Shown in pieces: positions 39,916-50,905 of a stretch of DNA of 64,000 bases. This DNA is from Pycnococcus provasolii (taxonomy: Eukaryota > Chlorophyta > Pseudoscourfieldiophyceae > Pseudoscourfieldiales). The position numbers and the translations under genes were made by a program. Under the pieces are notes generated by a model. That model searched no databases and was not told the DNA's origin. It saw nothing but the letters and a program-made list of their open reading frames with translations. The first letter of the stretch is position 1. Every line of letters begins with the position of its first letter. The stretch lies in the NCBI GenBank assembly GCA_049487715.1, contig CP150577.1:434001-498000 (forward strand), in the 5' to 3' direction.

Positions 39916-42528
39916 TCAATCTTGGTCACGCGCCAGGCGTCTTGAGATCCACGTCCTCGCCGCGGACTTTGTGAGGCCAAGGTCCACAATCTTCTCCTTT
40001 CGTCCGAAGCGCATTAGGATTTCGTCAATTTTCGTCACATCAAGGCGCAGAGTGGGGCATTCTATATTTCCTCTATTCCCACAACGAGTGGACATCCTAC
40101 CATCCCTTTTGTACTGGCACTTGCGCTGCTCGCACTCCATCGAAGGCATGTACCCGTATGCCATTCGCTTTGCACTAACCCAGCCTTCATCGAATAGGTC
40201 CGACCAACGCGAGCAGCATGCGTTTGTTTCGATTAGTGACGACCCGACCTTCATCATCAGCATGTTGACCCCACTTGATCCTGTAGGAACAATAAAGAGA
40301 TCTGCCTTGGCCATTATCGAGGCAATCTCTCTGAAATCCATGCTTACGAAATCGTGCACAACAGTGACGAAAAAGCCGCGGGCCTCCAGATGTTGTTTCA
40401 CCGCATACCAATTGACGATTCTCCGATACCCGGAGTCGAAGCGTGTGTGGATTACCGCATGTTTGGTCGTCGCATCGCCATGATTCGCCTCAACTCTGCC
40501 GATCCGTAGGAGGTGCCCGCGCAGAGTATCAAAAGCTCTGTAAACCTTTCTTGGGGTCCAGCCTTTCATCATTGAATCGTGTGTTGACGACTCAAAGGAC
40601 GGAGCCAGGTTATCGAAGCATACAGTCTCCTGCGGCTGTTCATACCCAGCATAGATTTTACAAGTGCGCTTGCTGCAATATTCTTTTAGAACGGAACCGA
40701 GGACTGCCGCGCGCAAGTCAGGCTTTGTCATTTGCTCAAGGAACTGCTCTGGTGTCGTCATATTGAATTTGACTCCACGAATCCATCCTACCTTGCCGGC
40801 AAGAAGAATGCTCATATTTGAGAAATTGCGAATTCCTCTGCGATTTAAGCCCAATGCGGAAAACAAATGAGACAAAAGCTCATCCTTGATGTAATGATGG
40901 ATGTTATCCAGACTCGGGTCGATATGCGTGGCAAGTCCAGTCACATATTTGTCACACTTCCACTTCGTGTAATCAACAGTAATGATGGGATTGTACTTGA
41001 AATTTGCAGACTTCATCCGTTGAGCCAACTTAATGCCTTTGTGCTCTGGTAGAAGTTGCAAGGTAAACGCCTTCTTTCGCATAGTGCGCAATGGACTCGC
41101 TCCGAGCTGATCCAGCTCGCGGCCGGTGTTCTTTGATCGGGAGAGCGCAGCTGGAATACTAAATGCAAGGTCCTTATTTGCTTTTGACCGCTTCCTCCGT
41201 GAACGCATCGAGACGAGAAATTTAGTGCGGTTTCCAACGCCTATATTCATGAGTCGACCTGGTAAAATGTCATGATACAATGATTCGTTGTATTCCAATT
41301 TCCTCTCGTGATGTAACGATTCATTGTATTCTCCATTTCTCTCCTTCTTTCTCGTTTCGTCGTCTTCGCCTATATTCATGATTTGACCTGGCGAAGTGTC
41401 AAGATACAATGATTCATTGTATTCCAATCTTCTCTCGTGATATAATGATTCCTTATATTCTCCCTTTCTCTCCTTCTTTCTCATTTCGTTGTCTCCTCCA
41501 AATCGTTGTTGTGCATATGAAAAAAAGAAAATTGTAGATACTACCCCCACGGCAAGAATCTTACGAATGCTCGACCAACTGCACTGGTGTGCCGCTTGAA
41601 TTGTCGCGTTCGCTGCTCTATCAAGCCTTGCAGTATTGGCTGGACTGTTGGATTCGATTAGGTAAACCGCAAAAAGGGTTAGCGTCACCAGCGATCCAAA
41701 CAGCGTCTCAACACTGAGGTGTTCGGAGAAGGTAAGCATGCCGATGCAAACGGTGCATAGGGTTTTGGCGAGCGTAAGCAGTGAGTACGATAGACCCGTG
41801 CACTCGTTGCTTAAATAAGTCGACAGGTAATTCACAACGAGCGCGAGCACGCAAGATAACACGACAAGCGACCAGCCGGTCGAAGGCAACGTCACGACAT
41901 CTTCCACAAGCCTTGCTGAGGGAAACTCAAGCACGCCATTCGATATGAAGCTTGACGCAAAGACTGTGGCAAGAGATGTGGCGAGGGCATATGGCGCCGT
42001 CACGCGCATAACCTCCACGGCAGTGACGCCATGACGACGGCACATAGTTTTTGTAACCATTTGGCAAGCCACTTGCGAAATGGTAGTGACGACGCTCCCA
42101 CAGACCGCGACAATCGATAACTTTTGCTGTTCGTACAGGACGGCGACCCCAGATACTGTGATTCCAAACACATATACGAGGCGACGACTTCTTGGCAACG
42201 GCACGCCCCATAACCAGTAGTCGAGGATGATGCTAAGTGGAATTGCGAGCAGCCTACTCACCTGCTGAAAGCTCACCGTCGAAAATTTGAGCACAATGTT
42301 CGTGGCTGCGAAGTTGATTATGCTAAGTACTGCACAGGCAAGCACGAGGTGTAGCGCAACAGGACTCTCTGGCTGCTTCCACGCAGTGTAGACGATCACG
42401 CACAGCTGGTGCAGTGGAACGAGCAGAGTCCCAGCGAAGGTCGAGAGCTGATCCAGGATGGCCTTGTTGACAATAACGATGGATGATGTTGCGGCGATTG
42501 AAGCGAAACAAAGCGCAAGCACAAGCAT
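39916..42528 (-). CDS. Nucleotide-sugar-type transporter fused to a GT61-like glycosyltransferase
   Basis: 870 residues in one uninterrupted frame. Residues ~1-305 form a TPT/DMT transporter with about ten helices: the first helix ends VIVNKAIL, with FQQVSRLLAIPLSII later and LSYSLLTLAKTLCTVCIGM near its end. A charged linker (~345-435) holds two 43-residue repeats encoded by an exact 129-bp tandem (41242-41370 and 41371-41499). Residues ~480-860 are GT61-like: HAVIHTRFDSGYRRIVNWY, FVSMDFREIASIMAKADLF and IVPTGSSGVNMLMM match the C-terminal GT61 block. A donor transporter tied to its transferase in the Golgi membrane would channel the sugar directly. The reading frame is long and domain-complete, so the fusion is unlikely to be an artefact. 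Confidence 0.82.
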   Translation of the reverse strand: MLVLALCFASIAATSSIVIVNKAILDQLSTFAGTLLVPLHQLCVIVYTAWKQPESPVALHLVLACAVLSIINFAATNIVLKFSTVSFQQVSRLLAIPLSIILDYWLWGVPLPRSRRLVYVFGITVSGVAVLYEQQKLSIVAVCGSVVTTISQVACQMVTKTMCRRHGVTAVEVMRVTAPYALATSLATVFASSFISNGVLEFPSARLVEDVVTLPSTGWSLVVLSCVLALVVNYLSTYLSNECTGLSYSLLTLAKTLCTVCIGMLTFSEHLSVETLFGSLVTLTLFAVYLIESNSPANTARLDRAANATIQAAHQCSWSSIRKILAVGVVSTIFFFSYAQQRFGGDNEMRKKERKGEYKESLYHERRLEYNESLYLDTSPGQIMNIGEDDETRKKERNGEYNESLHHERKLEYNESLYHDILPGRLMNIGVGNRTKFLVSMRSRRKRSKANKDLAFSIPAALSRSKNTGRELDQLGASPLRTMRKKAFTLQLLPEHKGIKLAQRMKSANFKYNPIITVDYTKWKCDKYVTGLATHIDPSLDNIHHYIKDELLSHLFSALGLNRRGIRNFSNMSILLAGKVGWIRGVKFNMTTPEQFLEQMTKPDLRAAVLGSVLKEYCSKRTCKIYAGYEQPQETVCFDNLAPSFESSTHDSMMKGWTPRKVYRAFDTLRGHLLRIGRVEANHGDATTKHAVIHTRFDSGYRRIVNWYAVKQHLEARGFFVTVVHDFVSMDFREIASIMAKADLFIVPTGSSGVNMLMMKVGSSLIETNACCSRWSDLFDEGWVSAKRMAYGYMPSMECEQRKCQYKRDGRMSTRCGNRGNIECPTLRLDVTKIDEILMRFGRKEKIVDLGLTKSAARTWISRRLARDQD

Positions 42529-42570
42529 ATTCGGGATAATGCTTGAGCACGTGAATATCTCTTAAATACA

Positions 42571-42929
42571 TATAAACCCGAGGACCCAAACAATTCTGCC
42601 AAAAGGTCAAATGACGTGGTTACAACCCAAAATTAAATGTACGATTCTACCGAAAGGTTTAGTCGGGGTAAACGGTAGAGGGCCCCCTCTGAGGTGCCGA
42701 GCCGCGGGGTGGCTCGGCTGCTAGGGTTTAAGGTGGTCTCCCTCGGACCACCATTCCTGCTGCTGGTTGCGCTGTTCGCGCAACCTTTGCAGCCACACGT
42801 GTCGAGACGCGTGGGATCACTGACGTGAGGAGTTCACAAGTGAACTACCTATCTTGTTACTCCGAGGAGATTTCTGATTTAGTTACTACTCCGAGGAGAT
42901 TTTGATTAAGTGCTTGAGGGCACTTGCAT
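42571..42929 (+). repeat. LTR-like leader of a retroelement
   Basis: Starts with the AAACCCGAGGACCC motif seen at 6367 and 6427, then a segment that is the reverse complement of 7125-7212. It also carries a TCCGAGGAGATTT direct repeat (about 42860 and 42890) just before the gag ATG. Confidence 0.6.
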
Positions 42930-43364
42930 ATGGCAGCTGTTGCACAAGAGCCACCTGAGATTGTGGCCTTGCGTTTGCAGTTGCAGATTGCGGAAGCTCA
43001 ACGTGATCAAGCTGTGGCTGAGGCCCAAGGCAGAGCTGTTGCGCCTGTAGGACAACAGCCGGTGCAGCTTAACTATTTGCTTCCGAGGGATTTCGAGGAG
43101 GTCGTCTCTGCTGATCTTTTCCCTCGCGACGGTGTTGGTCGTCAAGGTGCAGTCAACCCGCTTCGCCTTGATAACGATCTTGCCATAACCGAGTACTCTA
43201 GACGCAAGTCTAAGCACCAGGTGTGGACGTATCGGCGATCGCGTACAGCTGGTGCTTACCTCGAGCTTGGTGCAGGAGATGCGTGCACCGGGCAGCGGGT
43301 TGCTGTGGCGGCGAGCTCAAGCCGTCCTCTTTCACTACACGTAAGACCGCCAAGCCTACGGTAG
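42930..43364 (+). pseudogene. Retrotransposon gag-like N-terminus
   Basis: From the ATG, AAVAQEPPEIVALRLQLQIA and a following Gln/Ala-rich stretch predict a coiled coil, then LLPRDFEEVVSADLFPRDG. The frame stops after about 144 codons and no Pol follows. The position after an LTR-like leader supports a gag origin; the family is uncertain. Confidence 0.45.
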
Positions 43365-43369
43365 ACACA

Positions 43370-44270
43370 CCTTAAGTAAAAGTTAAGAGTGGTTGAGTTA
43401 CACGGAGGATACTAAGGGAGGTCCCTCGAGAGAGGGGGATCACGTGATAACCTCCTCATAGTGGGCACTGCCCGTTATAAGGGGGGCTGATGAATCACGT
43501 GACCACCTCCCTGTTGGGGGTTTTGGCAGTTCGGCGTATCCCGTTTAGGGGTTCACCTCACACACCACCCCGCAGAGCAGTCAAAAATCCGTGAAAAGTA
43601 AGCGTATCTGAGAAGAAAAACCTCAAGCTGAGAGGAAAAGAAACTCGTGTCAGTAGGGAAGCGCGCGTTGAACTCCGAAAACTTAAAATCGTGGTAACCA
43701 TCTTGAGCCATAGGCCACCTTGGCCAGGAGCACAGCACAGCACGGAGGAGCAAAGCATGCCCAGGTGACATGGAATAACGGGAGAAAACAACGGGGAAAT
43801 CCGGGGGAGATCCAACCTAATCCCCAGGAGATCTCATCCATCTGCATCTCAATCAATCAATCGATCCATGCATGCATTTGCATCCAACCTGACCATGCAA
43901 ATGCACCTTGCATGCTAGTGGCAAGTACCCATTGCCCGGCCGCATGCCCTGCACACCTCGCAACCACTTGCAAGGTGAGGACATGCCTCGGCCACCTGCA
44001 GGCCGCTAGCCAGCATGACGTCACAGATATCTCCCCCAAGGAGATATCCCCCTCCCGTGGGTGTACCATATAAAGGACTGGGGGTTAGTCACCCGAGACT
44101 CCCCGTCCGTCACCACACATCCGCCGCAGCGGGGTTAGGCAGAGCAGGAAGAAGATGTCCAAAGAAGACAGCAGCAGCGGCATCGGCTTGAACGGTAGGA
44201 TCGATGTAGTGCTGTATTAGAGCGGCGGAACGGGGAGCCCATCCGCCAATGTATTAAGTCACCCCCCTCT
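43370..44270. other. Retroelement-derived spacer
   Basis: Includes CATGCA word clusters (43868-43915), paired GGAGATATC words near 44030-44048, a TATAAAG box at about 44071, and a segment (GACTGGGGGTTAGTCACCC, 44078-44115) whose reverse complement recurs at 50537-50590. These look like promoter/R regions of a second LTR family. No gene is supported. Confidence 0.5.
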
Positions 44271-45204
44271 TCGCGTTTTTTCTGTGGTCCAAGTTTTTGA
44301 AAGCGGTAAAGTGTATTCGACGTCCAGATATGTATACTCGAAGGCTGTAAAGGGTAGTGTAGTTGTTTCACAACTTGAGGCTGATATACCTGAAGAGAAT
44401 AAGTAGAAAAGAAAAGAAACGAGTGGTCTTACAACTTAGACAACTTGGGGCCGCGTCCCCTTTCCCGCGTCCCCTTTCCCTCTGGGGTCTCACCTATTCA
44501 ACAACGGTCCCCCACAAGGTATATCAGGTATAACATCGACAATCTGCCCCTTAGTTGGTGTACGTGTTTTGCATTTTCCCCAGGAAAACCGTAGGCGAAC
44601 TGCCTTTTCGCCTGTTTAAAAGATTTCTTTAGTGCCAAGGAGCCGCGAGCCTAGAGGGTCGCGAGTCTCCACCACTTTATCTCGCTGCCCCTTCTGGACC
44701 CGGCCCAAGAAATTCTTGACGCAGTTTAGACAATTTATTCGGCACCGCGTGGTTTTGGAATTACCCAGCCCTTCATCGATTTTCTTTCCGCTGTCTCAAC
44801 AACCATTTCGCTCTTTAAGTCGTCCAACGGAATAAAGGGAGATAAGTGCTCCAACGCATTTCCAAATTCGAGCTTAGGCACGCATTTCTGGTCTGGATCT
44901 ATCGAAACGTCGATAAGCATGGGACCATCGAATTCAAAAATTGATTTCAAGATTCCCAATAGATTTCTCTCTTCATCAATACGTATCGCGCGCATTCCAT
45001 ACGATTTTGCGATCGACTCGAAATCCACTTTCGTGAATTCTGTGGCGGCGTAATTCGACTGAAAATAAAGATCTTGGAATTGTTTTATGATGCCGTACCC
45101 GCTATTGTTCAATACAAAAATTTTTACAGGTAAATGGTAGTCGACTGCAGTCTTCAGTTCTTGAACATTCATTTGAAGTCCTCCGTCGCCATGCATTGTC
45201 CCTC
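44271..45204 (-). repeat. Inverted duplicate (left arm) of the TPP-enzyme 3' end plus LTR
   Basis: Near-identical, in reverse, to about 52370-53305. It includes the last ~155 codons of the TPP enzyme, its 3' flank and the LTR copy 44391-44541. The two arms bound a 7.2-kb interval with the GT61, PC-esterase and TPP-enzyme genes. Confidence 0.85.
44735..45196 (-). pseudogene. Truncated TPP-enzyme copy (C-terminal third)
   Basis: 153 codons from the TPP-binding GDGGLQMNVQELKTAV to the natural stop, matching codons 467-618 of the gene at 50979. Its codon for Ser (TCA) sits where the long copy has TGA. The copy breaks off about 10 bp before the TPP motif, so it is not a gene on its own. Confidence 0.85.
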
Positions 45205-45291
45205 CATGTTACAAAAATATACCTCCCCTCCACAGGCTTAGCCAGGCCAAGCCTCCCCAATATTCCCTGTCATGCCCATCATCCTAATCCC

Positions 45292-45600
45292 TTACCACCC
45301 TAGGGTGGATCCCAATGACCCACGCGTTGCACTCCTTCGCTCTTCCTCCAACGCCGTGGGGTCGTCACCGTATTCATTCTCGCAGGTAGCACCCGCATCC
45401 AGGAGCATGCGCACCACACGTCGGTGTCCCTCCTCACTTGCGAGCACGAGCGCGGTGGAGCCGTCATCGTCTGCCGCGTTCAAATCGCACTGCGCGTTCA
45501 CCAGGGTGCGAAACAGAACCACAGCCGTGTGACCTTTTCCACTTGCGTACATGATGCAGAGAACCGAAGCACGTCCAGTCGTGCCAGAACGAAATGCGCG
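45292..45600 (-). pseudogene. Ankyrin-repeat fragment
   Basis: About 100 codons with two ankyrin units: MYASGKGHTAVVLFRTL and NAADDDGSTALVLASEEGHR followed by VVRMLLDAGA. It is open upstream of the first ATG and ends shortly after the second repeat. Ankyrin proteins are binding scaffolds; this is too short to assign further. Confidence 0.55.
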
Positions 45601-45956
45601 CGACAGATGCCGGCAAATCCTACTTTGCTACTTTGCACGTTTGCACATCCTTCAAGTGCCCATCTCTGCTCTCCCGCCCTCACTGCTGCGAACCTCGCCT
45701 TCGGCCAGGGCGACGCGCCTGCGCAGGGAGCGCGACGCCGCCTACACCAGGGTGGCGCGCGCGACGCGTGCTCTCTTTTCGTCGAGGACGGCGTCCGCGC
45801 CGCGTCGTACGGGCAGAGCGTGGTGCTGTGTCCTCCGCCGTGCCAGAGCAGTAAAGGAAATGCTCAGGGGTGGAGTTGGTGTGGCACTTGTTAATGAGGT
45901 GCTTCCAGGAAAGGCTTAGAAGCCGTTCAAACGCCTGGTAGTAGGGAGAGAAGCAG
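45601..45956. other. GC-rich stretch, Arg-rich frame of doubtful coding status
   Basis: A plus-strand frame (to 45919) is Arg/Ala-rich, mostly because of GC content. I see no domain and do not call it a gene. Confidence 0.35.
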
Positions 45957-47698
45957 TTATGGGATATGGGTTAGTATAAAGTTGTTCACCTTTCGGAGCG
46001 TCCTAACCCAAGCAAAGCGCAAACAAGTAGTTCTCACCTTTGGTTCTACTCGCAGGTCATACGCCATCCAGTTTTCACCACGCCGCAAGTGATGGGGTCG
46101 CCCATGATGCGAGTGTGCTGAAGGTTCAGGATTCTCCCATATGAAAACTCGAGAGTGCGACATCTTCCCCCAAAAGGTAGTATGTCCACAGTCGGATTCA
46201 AAAATGTCTTGGTTGATACGGAGTGAAGTCATATGCTTTTTGGACGTTTTTGTTGCACCAGCGTGCTCATGCCGATTTCGGGGCATATCTCTAACATAAC
46301 CGTGTGCATAAATCCCAACAGAGTTTAATGGTTGGAAAAGTCCCCAGGACGTGCCACTGGAAGTGGCCATACCTGCTAGAACATCAGTACGGGACGCGAC
46401 CAGGAGTTGTTCAGCCATAGACAGGGTTTCAAATCGTACCATTTGAACGTTGTAACCAAATTTTTGTGCCATTTTAAGCAAGGCTGCTTGATTTGTTATT
46501 TTCCTTGTGCCTATCCGTTCAATCCATGTCAAGACAGGTTTATTTGAAGTTGATGTGTTGAAACAGCGAGACTCATCAGATATTCCATGCGCTAGCAACA
46601 TTTGTGAGCGATAGCTTTGCATTATAGAAGAGTTTAATGTGTGTTGCCCATGTCCATATCCTTTAGGACTCCTCAGCAATCTCCAGAAACCTTTTTTTTT
46701 TTTTTGTCTGCAGCTTGGCGCGCCTGCGAGCTCCCAAAATATAGGACAGGATGTCCGATGTACCCTTCTTGGTAGCATCGGATGTGCTCACAGTGTTCGA
46801 GTTGTCGGTGTACAGCACGAAAAGGCTTCAGTAAAAACTCAAGTCCCGCGGTTGAGTATTTGTTTGTGCAACTTTCATTTTTGTCTCCCTTGCTAAAAAG
46901 ATTCAAACTTGGCAGCCGGTAGTCACTTAAAGGACCTAGAAGTCGACTGCGGCTGGTTATTTCCATAATTTGTGTTGTAAATATCTCATATGAAGAAGGA
47001 TCATGTGCACGTCCATGTTCCATCACAAGCTGCCAAAACGGAAAAATTTGTTGGTGTTGGTGGGTGAAGTGTGAATTCGAATTAGGTAAAAGGTATGCTA
47101 CCTTATCGGCTGCAAAATATTGTGAGGGTGGCATTTCGCCACTTTTAACAGCAGGAATCATTCGATATCCAAACTCATTACAGTACTCGAATCCATATCC
47201 GCGAACCCCTGCTGAATCCTCAATGGGTTCCTCACTAAAGAGCAGCACGCTAGGGGAATTGAACTTCCCTCTGTTATCAGGAACGAGACAAAAGTTGTGG
47301 ACGTGCCACACACAATCTTCCTGCCTTTGCCAAGAAGACCATTTAAGTTTAGTAGCAGGAGGTTCTGCTGCAACTTTAACAAAAGTTACGTGGAGGCAAA
47401 AGTATGAAATAAAACAGAAGATAAGATGTTTCCTAAAAGGCCTTCTCCAATTGTCGATGGGTTTCTCTTCGTCAAGATCGTCAGTCTCAGTTAGTTGATG
47501 TTTATTCTTCAAGCCCAAAGGAGTACCTGTAATGAGGTGTTCCAAGTCTTGAGTTTCTGTGCGTTGTAACCTTAGTTGCTGGCTATTAACAATACCATCT
47601 GGACCAAAGACTGAATAAGAAGCATCGGCACCAGCGGCAGGGATATTAATGACTTCAGGAACATCATCAGCTAAGTCTTCATCTTCTTTACCAAGCAT
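45957..47698 (-). pseudogene. GT61-family glycosyltransferase, one frameshift at an A14 tract
   Basis: Starts at an ATG (47698). A cytosolic tail of about 90 residues and an anchor (HLIFCFISYFCLHVTFVKV) are followed by a luminal part with Trp-rich SSWQRQEDCVWHVHNFCL. The first frame ends after RQAADKKKKKVSGDC. The second (from about 46700) continues GFWRLLRSPKGYG, VLTWIERIGTRK, the FETLSMAEQLLVASRTDVLA block and GTSWGLFQPLNSVG, the GT61 (DUF563) core. The break falls exactly on 14 T's (46692-46705 on the plus strand). It is either a real inactivating slip, a sequencing error, or a slippage site; the joined protein would be ~590 residues with normal GT61 order. Confidence 0.78.
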
Positions 47699-47836
47699 GT
47701 TGTTGTTGTATTTGATGTTGATGTTGGGACAACAGCGTACCGAGTGAATTCACGATATAGTACAACGCCCGTGAGTCTCACCTTACGAAAGTGAAAATTG
47801 GAACGGTGGCCAAGGGGTTTTCCTTGAGGGGCATAT

Positions 47837-47976
47837 TGTCGAGATTACAGCATTATATGCCTTGTGGGGAACCGTTGTTGAGGACTCGGGATCCCAGAGG
47901 GATAAGGGGGCGCGGCCCCTGGTTGTCTAAGTTTGTAAGACCACACTTTTCTTTTCTTTTCTACTTATTCTCTTCA
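47837..47976 (+). mobile_element. Solo LTR (140 bp) with 5-bp target duplication
   Basis: Runs TGTCGAG...CTCTTCA, with TG/CA ends, flanked on both sides by CATAT (47832-47836 and 47977-47981). This fixes the exact borders of the LTR family whose other copies are at 34755, 39416, 44391, 50689 and 53029. Confidence 0.88.
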
Positions 47977-48083
47977 CATATGCCCCTCAAAGCACCCCTT
48001 GGAGCAACCCCGGGAGCAACATATTCCCTCCCCCATCCGTCCGCCCCCCCTCTGGGTGGGGTAGAGTTTTGGCCTCTGCCAGT

Positions 48084-49364
48084 ATGAATACACTCAGCAC
48101 ACTCAGTACACCCTTATGGTTATGGTTAGATGAAGAGCCGATGAAATTTGTAAACACTGTGTTGAGTTGCGTTTTTGTCCTCGCACACCTATGCGAATCT
48201 ATTGTTGACAAAAACATTTGTACGGGTGGAGTAGACGGTTCCGCTTTAACGCAGAAGCAAAGGGAAAAGTTATTGTCAACAATGAAAACACTTCCCTGCA
48301 CTAACGACACTTGGTCGCGCGTAAAGACCCTTTCGTCTTGTGCGGATATTGAAGAGGTTATGGAAGGCTGTTGGAGGAGCTCAACAACGCCTGAAGTTGG
48401 AGTGCAGCTGAACAACATATATGGTGATGGTGCACGCATTAGTTCAGCATCTTCTCTCGTGTGGACTCCACATAAGTGCAAGGTTAATCTCTTTTATCAA
48501 GTTCCGAGGTTTCTGCGGACCAAGCTAAAGCTCTGCGCAGACGTACTCCATAAAGTCTTAAGAGTTGCTTTCGTCGGAGATTCCACTGTACACAGCATAT
48601 ACTGTGGCGTATTTCGGGCTTTGTTTCCGAGTGAGAAGGGGGCAAGCTCAGTCGGGTGCGATAGAAGAGCGGGCTCGAAAGCGAGGTTGAAAATGCAAAT
48701 TGCAGGGTATGAGGCGACGTTCACTTTTCACAAGACAATATCAGACAAAAGAGCGCTACAGAGGGCAATCAACATTTTGCACACCGTCTTACACTATGAT
48801 ATAATCGTCTTTCACGTAGGAGCTTGGGAAATGGTCGAGTTCAACCAACACAACAAGCTCAATACGAAGACTGACCCTGCACGCGAAAGAAATCTGGTCG
48901 AACGAAAGGTAGTGTTGATCGAAAACGGACTGAGAAGAATTTTGGAGGAATTGAAATCCAAGTCTTTCAATGGCACTTTCGTGTGGAGAAACGTTATGTG
49001 TAATATTCGTTGGGACGCAAACAAGTTCTATGAATCAAATATAGATACAGTTGTTCGTGAAGCGGGGCATCAAGTTCTTGACAGTTTCAAGCTATCTATC
49101 GGAAGACTAGACGCCATGGTAAGCGAATTGTTTATTGAAGCCAATACTATCACATTCTAACTTCTAACTTCTTTATTCCAACAGAGTGACGGCTACCACT
49201 TTCATAGGCCGTTCGGGGATCGTGAAGGGAAGTTGCCCAAATCCCTATCAAATCGGAATTCCAATACCAAAACATCGAAGCGCTGGGATGAAATGAATCA
49301 TCTGATGTCAAGTATTGTACTGGACGCTGCGTTTCGAAGAGCTGGGTGTCCGACTAATATATGA
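48084..49364 (+). CDS. PC-esterase/SGNH-family glycan O-acyl enzyme, two exons
   Basis: Exons 48084-49118 and 49185-49364 give 404 residues. The start could also be the ATG at 48141, which opens MKFVNTVLSCVFVLAHLCES, a better signal anchor. The intron (66 nt) has GTAAGC and CAG borders with TTCTAAC branch-like words. Splicing is needed: exon 1 holds the nucleophile motif VAFVGDSTVHSIYCGVF and FHVGAWEMVEF, while exon 2 starts SDGYHFHRPFGDR and supplies the catalytic Asp-x-x-His. PC-esterases (TBL/CAS1-like) add or remove acetyl groups on polysaccharides. It is one of three divergent members in the window. Confidence 0.85.
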
Positions 49365-49695
49365 TTGAAAAAAGAGAAGCGTCAAACTAGTAGATGGTTG
49401 CATGGATGTTACAATTTCATCAAGGTGGTTGACGGCGGAGTGTGGAGCTTTTCCGCTACTAACCCGCGTTGTATCCAAATGAGGGCGCGACGGGCTAAAG
49501 GTTAGGAATAAACGGCGAGGGAAGCGGAACCGAAACGGTGAAATTATCGGGCGGACGAGCTGTTTCCCCAAGAACACTATATTTGAATTTAGAAGACGCG
49601 TGTGTCGATGTTGACGCGTCTTCTAAATTCATGAATGTGCCAAGTAGCAGAGCTCCGCCACCTCTTTTATCAATATTCTAGTGTTGGTTAGATTT
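49365..49695. other. Spacer
   Basis: A short inverted pair, GAATTTAGAAGACGCG / CGCGTCTTCTAAATTC (49583-49632), forms a near-perfect 16-bp-arm hairpin. No gene is seen. Confidence 0.5.
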
Positions 49696-50125
49696 CTATA
49701 TATAATTCTCCGATATCTCCATGATGACGCCTGAAACCGAGCCCGCGCCCGTCACTTCAAACCCTTGTTCACCTTTCAGGTTTGCGAGTTCTTTGTGTAT
49801 ATTGGAACGTGGAATCTTCACCTGATCACCTTTCCGACGTTTTCGCAATGCCTGAGTAAGTGGTGCTTCCTTGGCTGCACCACTCGAGCTTGCGCCGTAA
49901 CGAGTATCGTATTTTGACCTACGTAAAGTGCTTCGAAATGCCTCGTCCTCATCTTCGTCAAAATCCATTTCTTCAACATCCGTTGCTTCGCGAACTCCTC
50001 TGGCTTTTTTAAGTTTTCTCTTTCCCTTGTCCTTTTCAGGAAGACCAGTTGCTTTCGCCTTGCCTTTTTCTGTTGCCGTGGCTTTCTGTTTTCCTGCTTG
50101 TGTTGGTCCTGTTCCACCAGCTCAA
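49696..50125 (-). pseudogene. Disordered Lys/Glu-rich protein fragment
   Basis: A minus-strand frame from about 50125 carries Lys/Ala-rich sequence, then EEMDFDEDEDEAFRST, KRRKGDQVKIPRSNIH and a short ordered end to a TAA at 49696. An in-frame TGA lies upstream, so there is no clear start except the internal Met at 49968. It may be the tail of a nuclear or transposon protein; the family is unknown. Confidence 0.4.
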
Positions 50126-50688
50126 GCGCCTGCTCCTCCTCCACCAGCTCTTGCACCAACTCCTCCACCTTTAGTCCATCATGAACCGAGGACGCTCGGA
50201 ACATGGGGGTGTGTTGTGATTTCTAGGGTAACAACCAGGGTTGTCGCTAGGGTTACTGACCTAGGGTTTACCGTTCGTGTCGTTCCTGTGTTCCTCACGT
50301 CTCGTGAGATCATGGGACAGACCAACATAGTCTTAAGTCGACAGATGGACCTATTTTGCATGGTAGTGTGGAAACACGAGGAGACGGTGACGCATCGCGC
50401 ACTGCCGGACTCTTCGTTCCTGACCGTGTAAAGGTGTGGTCATAACTTCTTCCCTCTGTCTCTAATGGCGGAGTAGGATAGAAACACACTTCTCTCTAAC
50501 AGTGTTGTCTACTACAGTTGTTGTTGTCGCTACTGCTGTGGTGACGGACGGGGAGTCTTGGGTGACTCAACCCCCAGTCCCTGGCATTGACAAACCAAAT
50601 AAGAAGAACGAAGAAATGAACATACAAACTAAACAACTAAACAACGCTACTAGCCAGTTTTCATACCAGGCATAGCAGCGAGGGGAAG
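50126..50688. other. Retroelement-derived spacer
   Basis: Carries AGGGTTACTGACCTAGGG-like words (50225-50270) and, at 50537-50590, the reverse complement of the LTR-like segment at 44078-44115. No gene is supported. Confidence 0.45.
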
Positions 50689-50905
50689 TGTCGAGATTAT
50701 ACCTTATATGCCTTGTGGGGAACCCAGTAGTAGTTGTTGAGGGCTCGGGATCCCAGAGGGAAAGGGGACGCAATAGGTCGATTGGTCAAGATGGGCATCC
50801 TGACCAACCGACCTAAACTCCCGACTAGGGATAAGGGGGCGCGGCCCCTGGTTGTTTAAGTTGTAAGACCACTCTTTTTCTTTCTTTTTCTACTTATTCT
50901 CTTCA
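50689..50905 (+). repeat. LTR copy with ~60-bp internal insertion
   Basis: Same ends as the solo LTR (TGTCGAG, CTCTTCA) but 217 bp long because of extra sequence around 50766-50825. It lies 70 bp ahead of the TPP-enzyme ATG, so it may now serve as that gene's promoter. Confidence 0.75.

Noticed and set aside
44632-44835. Small plus-strand ORF opposite the truncated TPP enzyme
   Set aside because: Antisense to a conserved coding frame, and mirrored at 52735-52938 only because the whole segment is duplicated.
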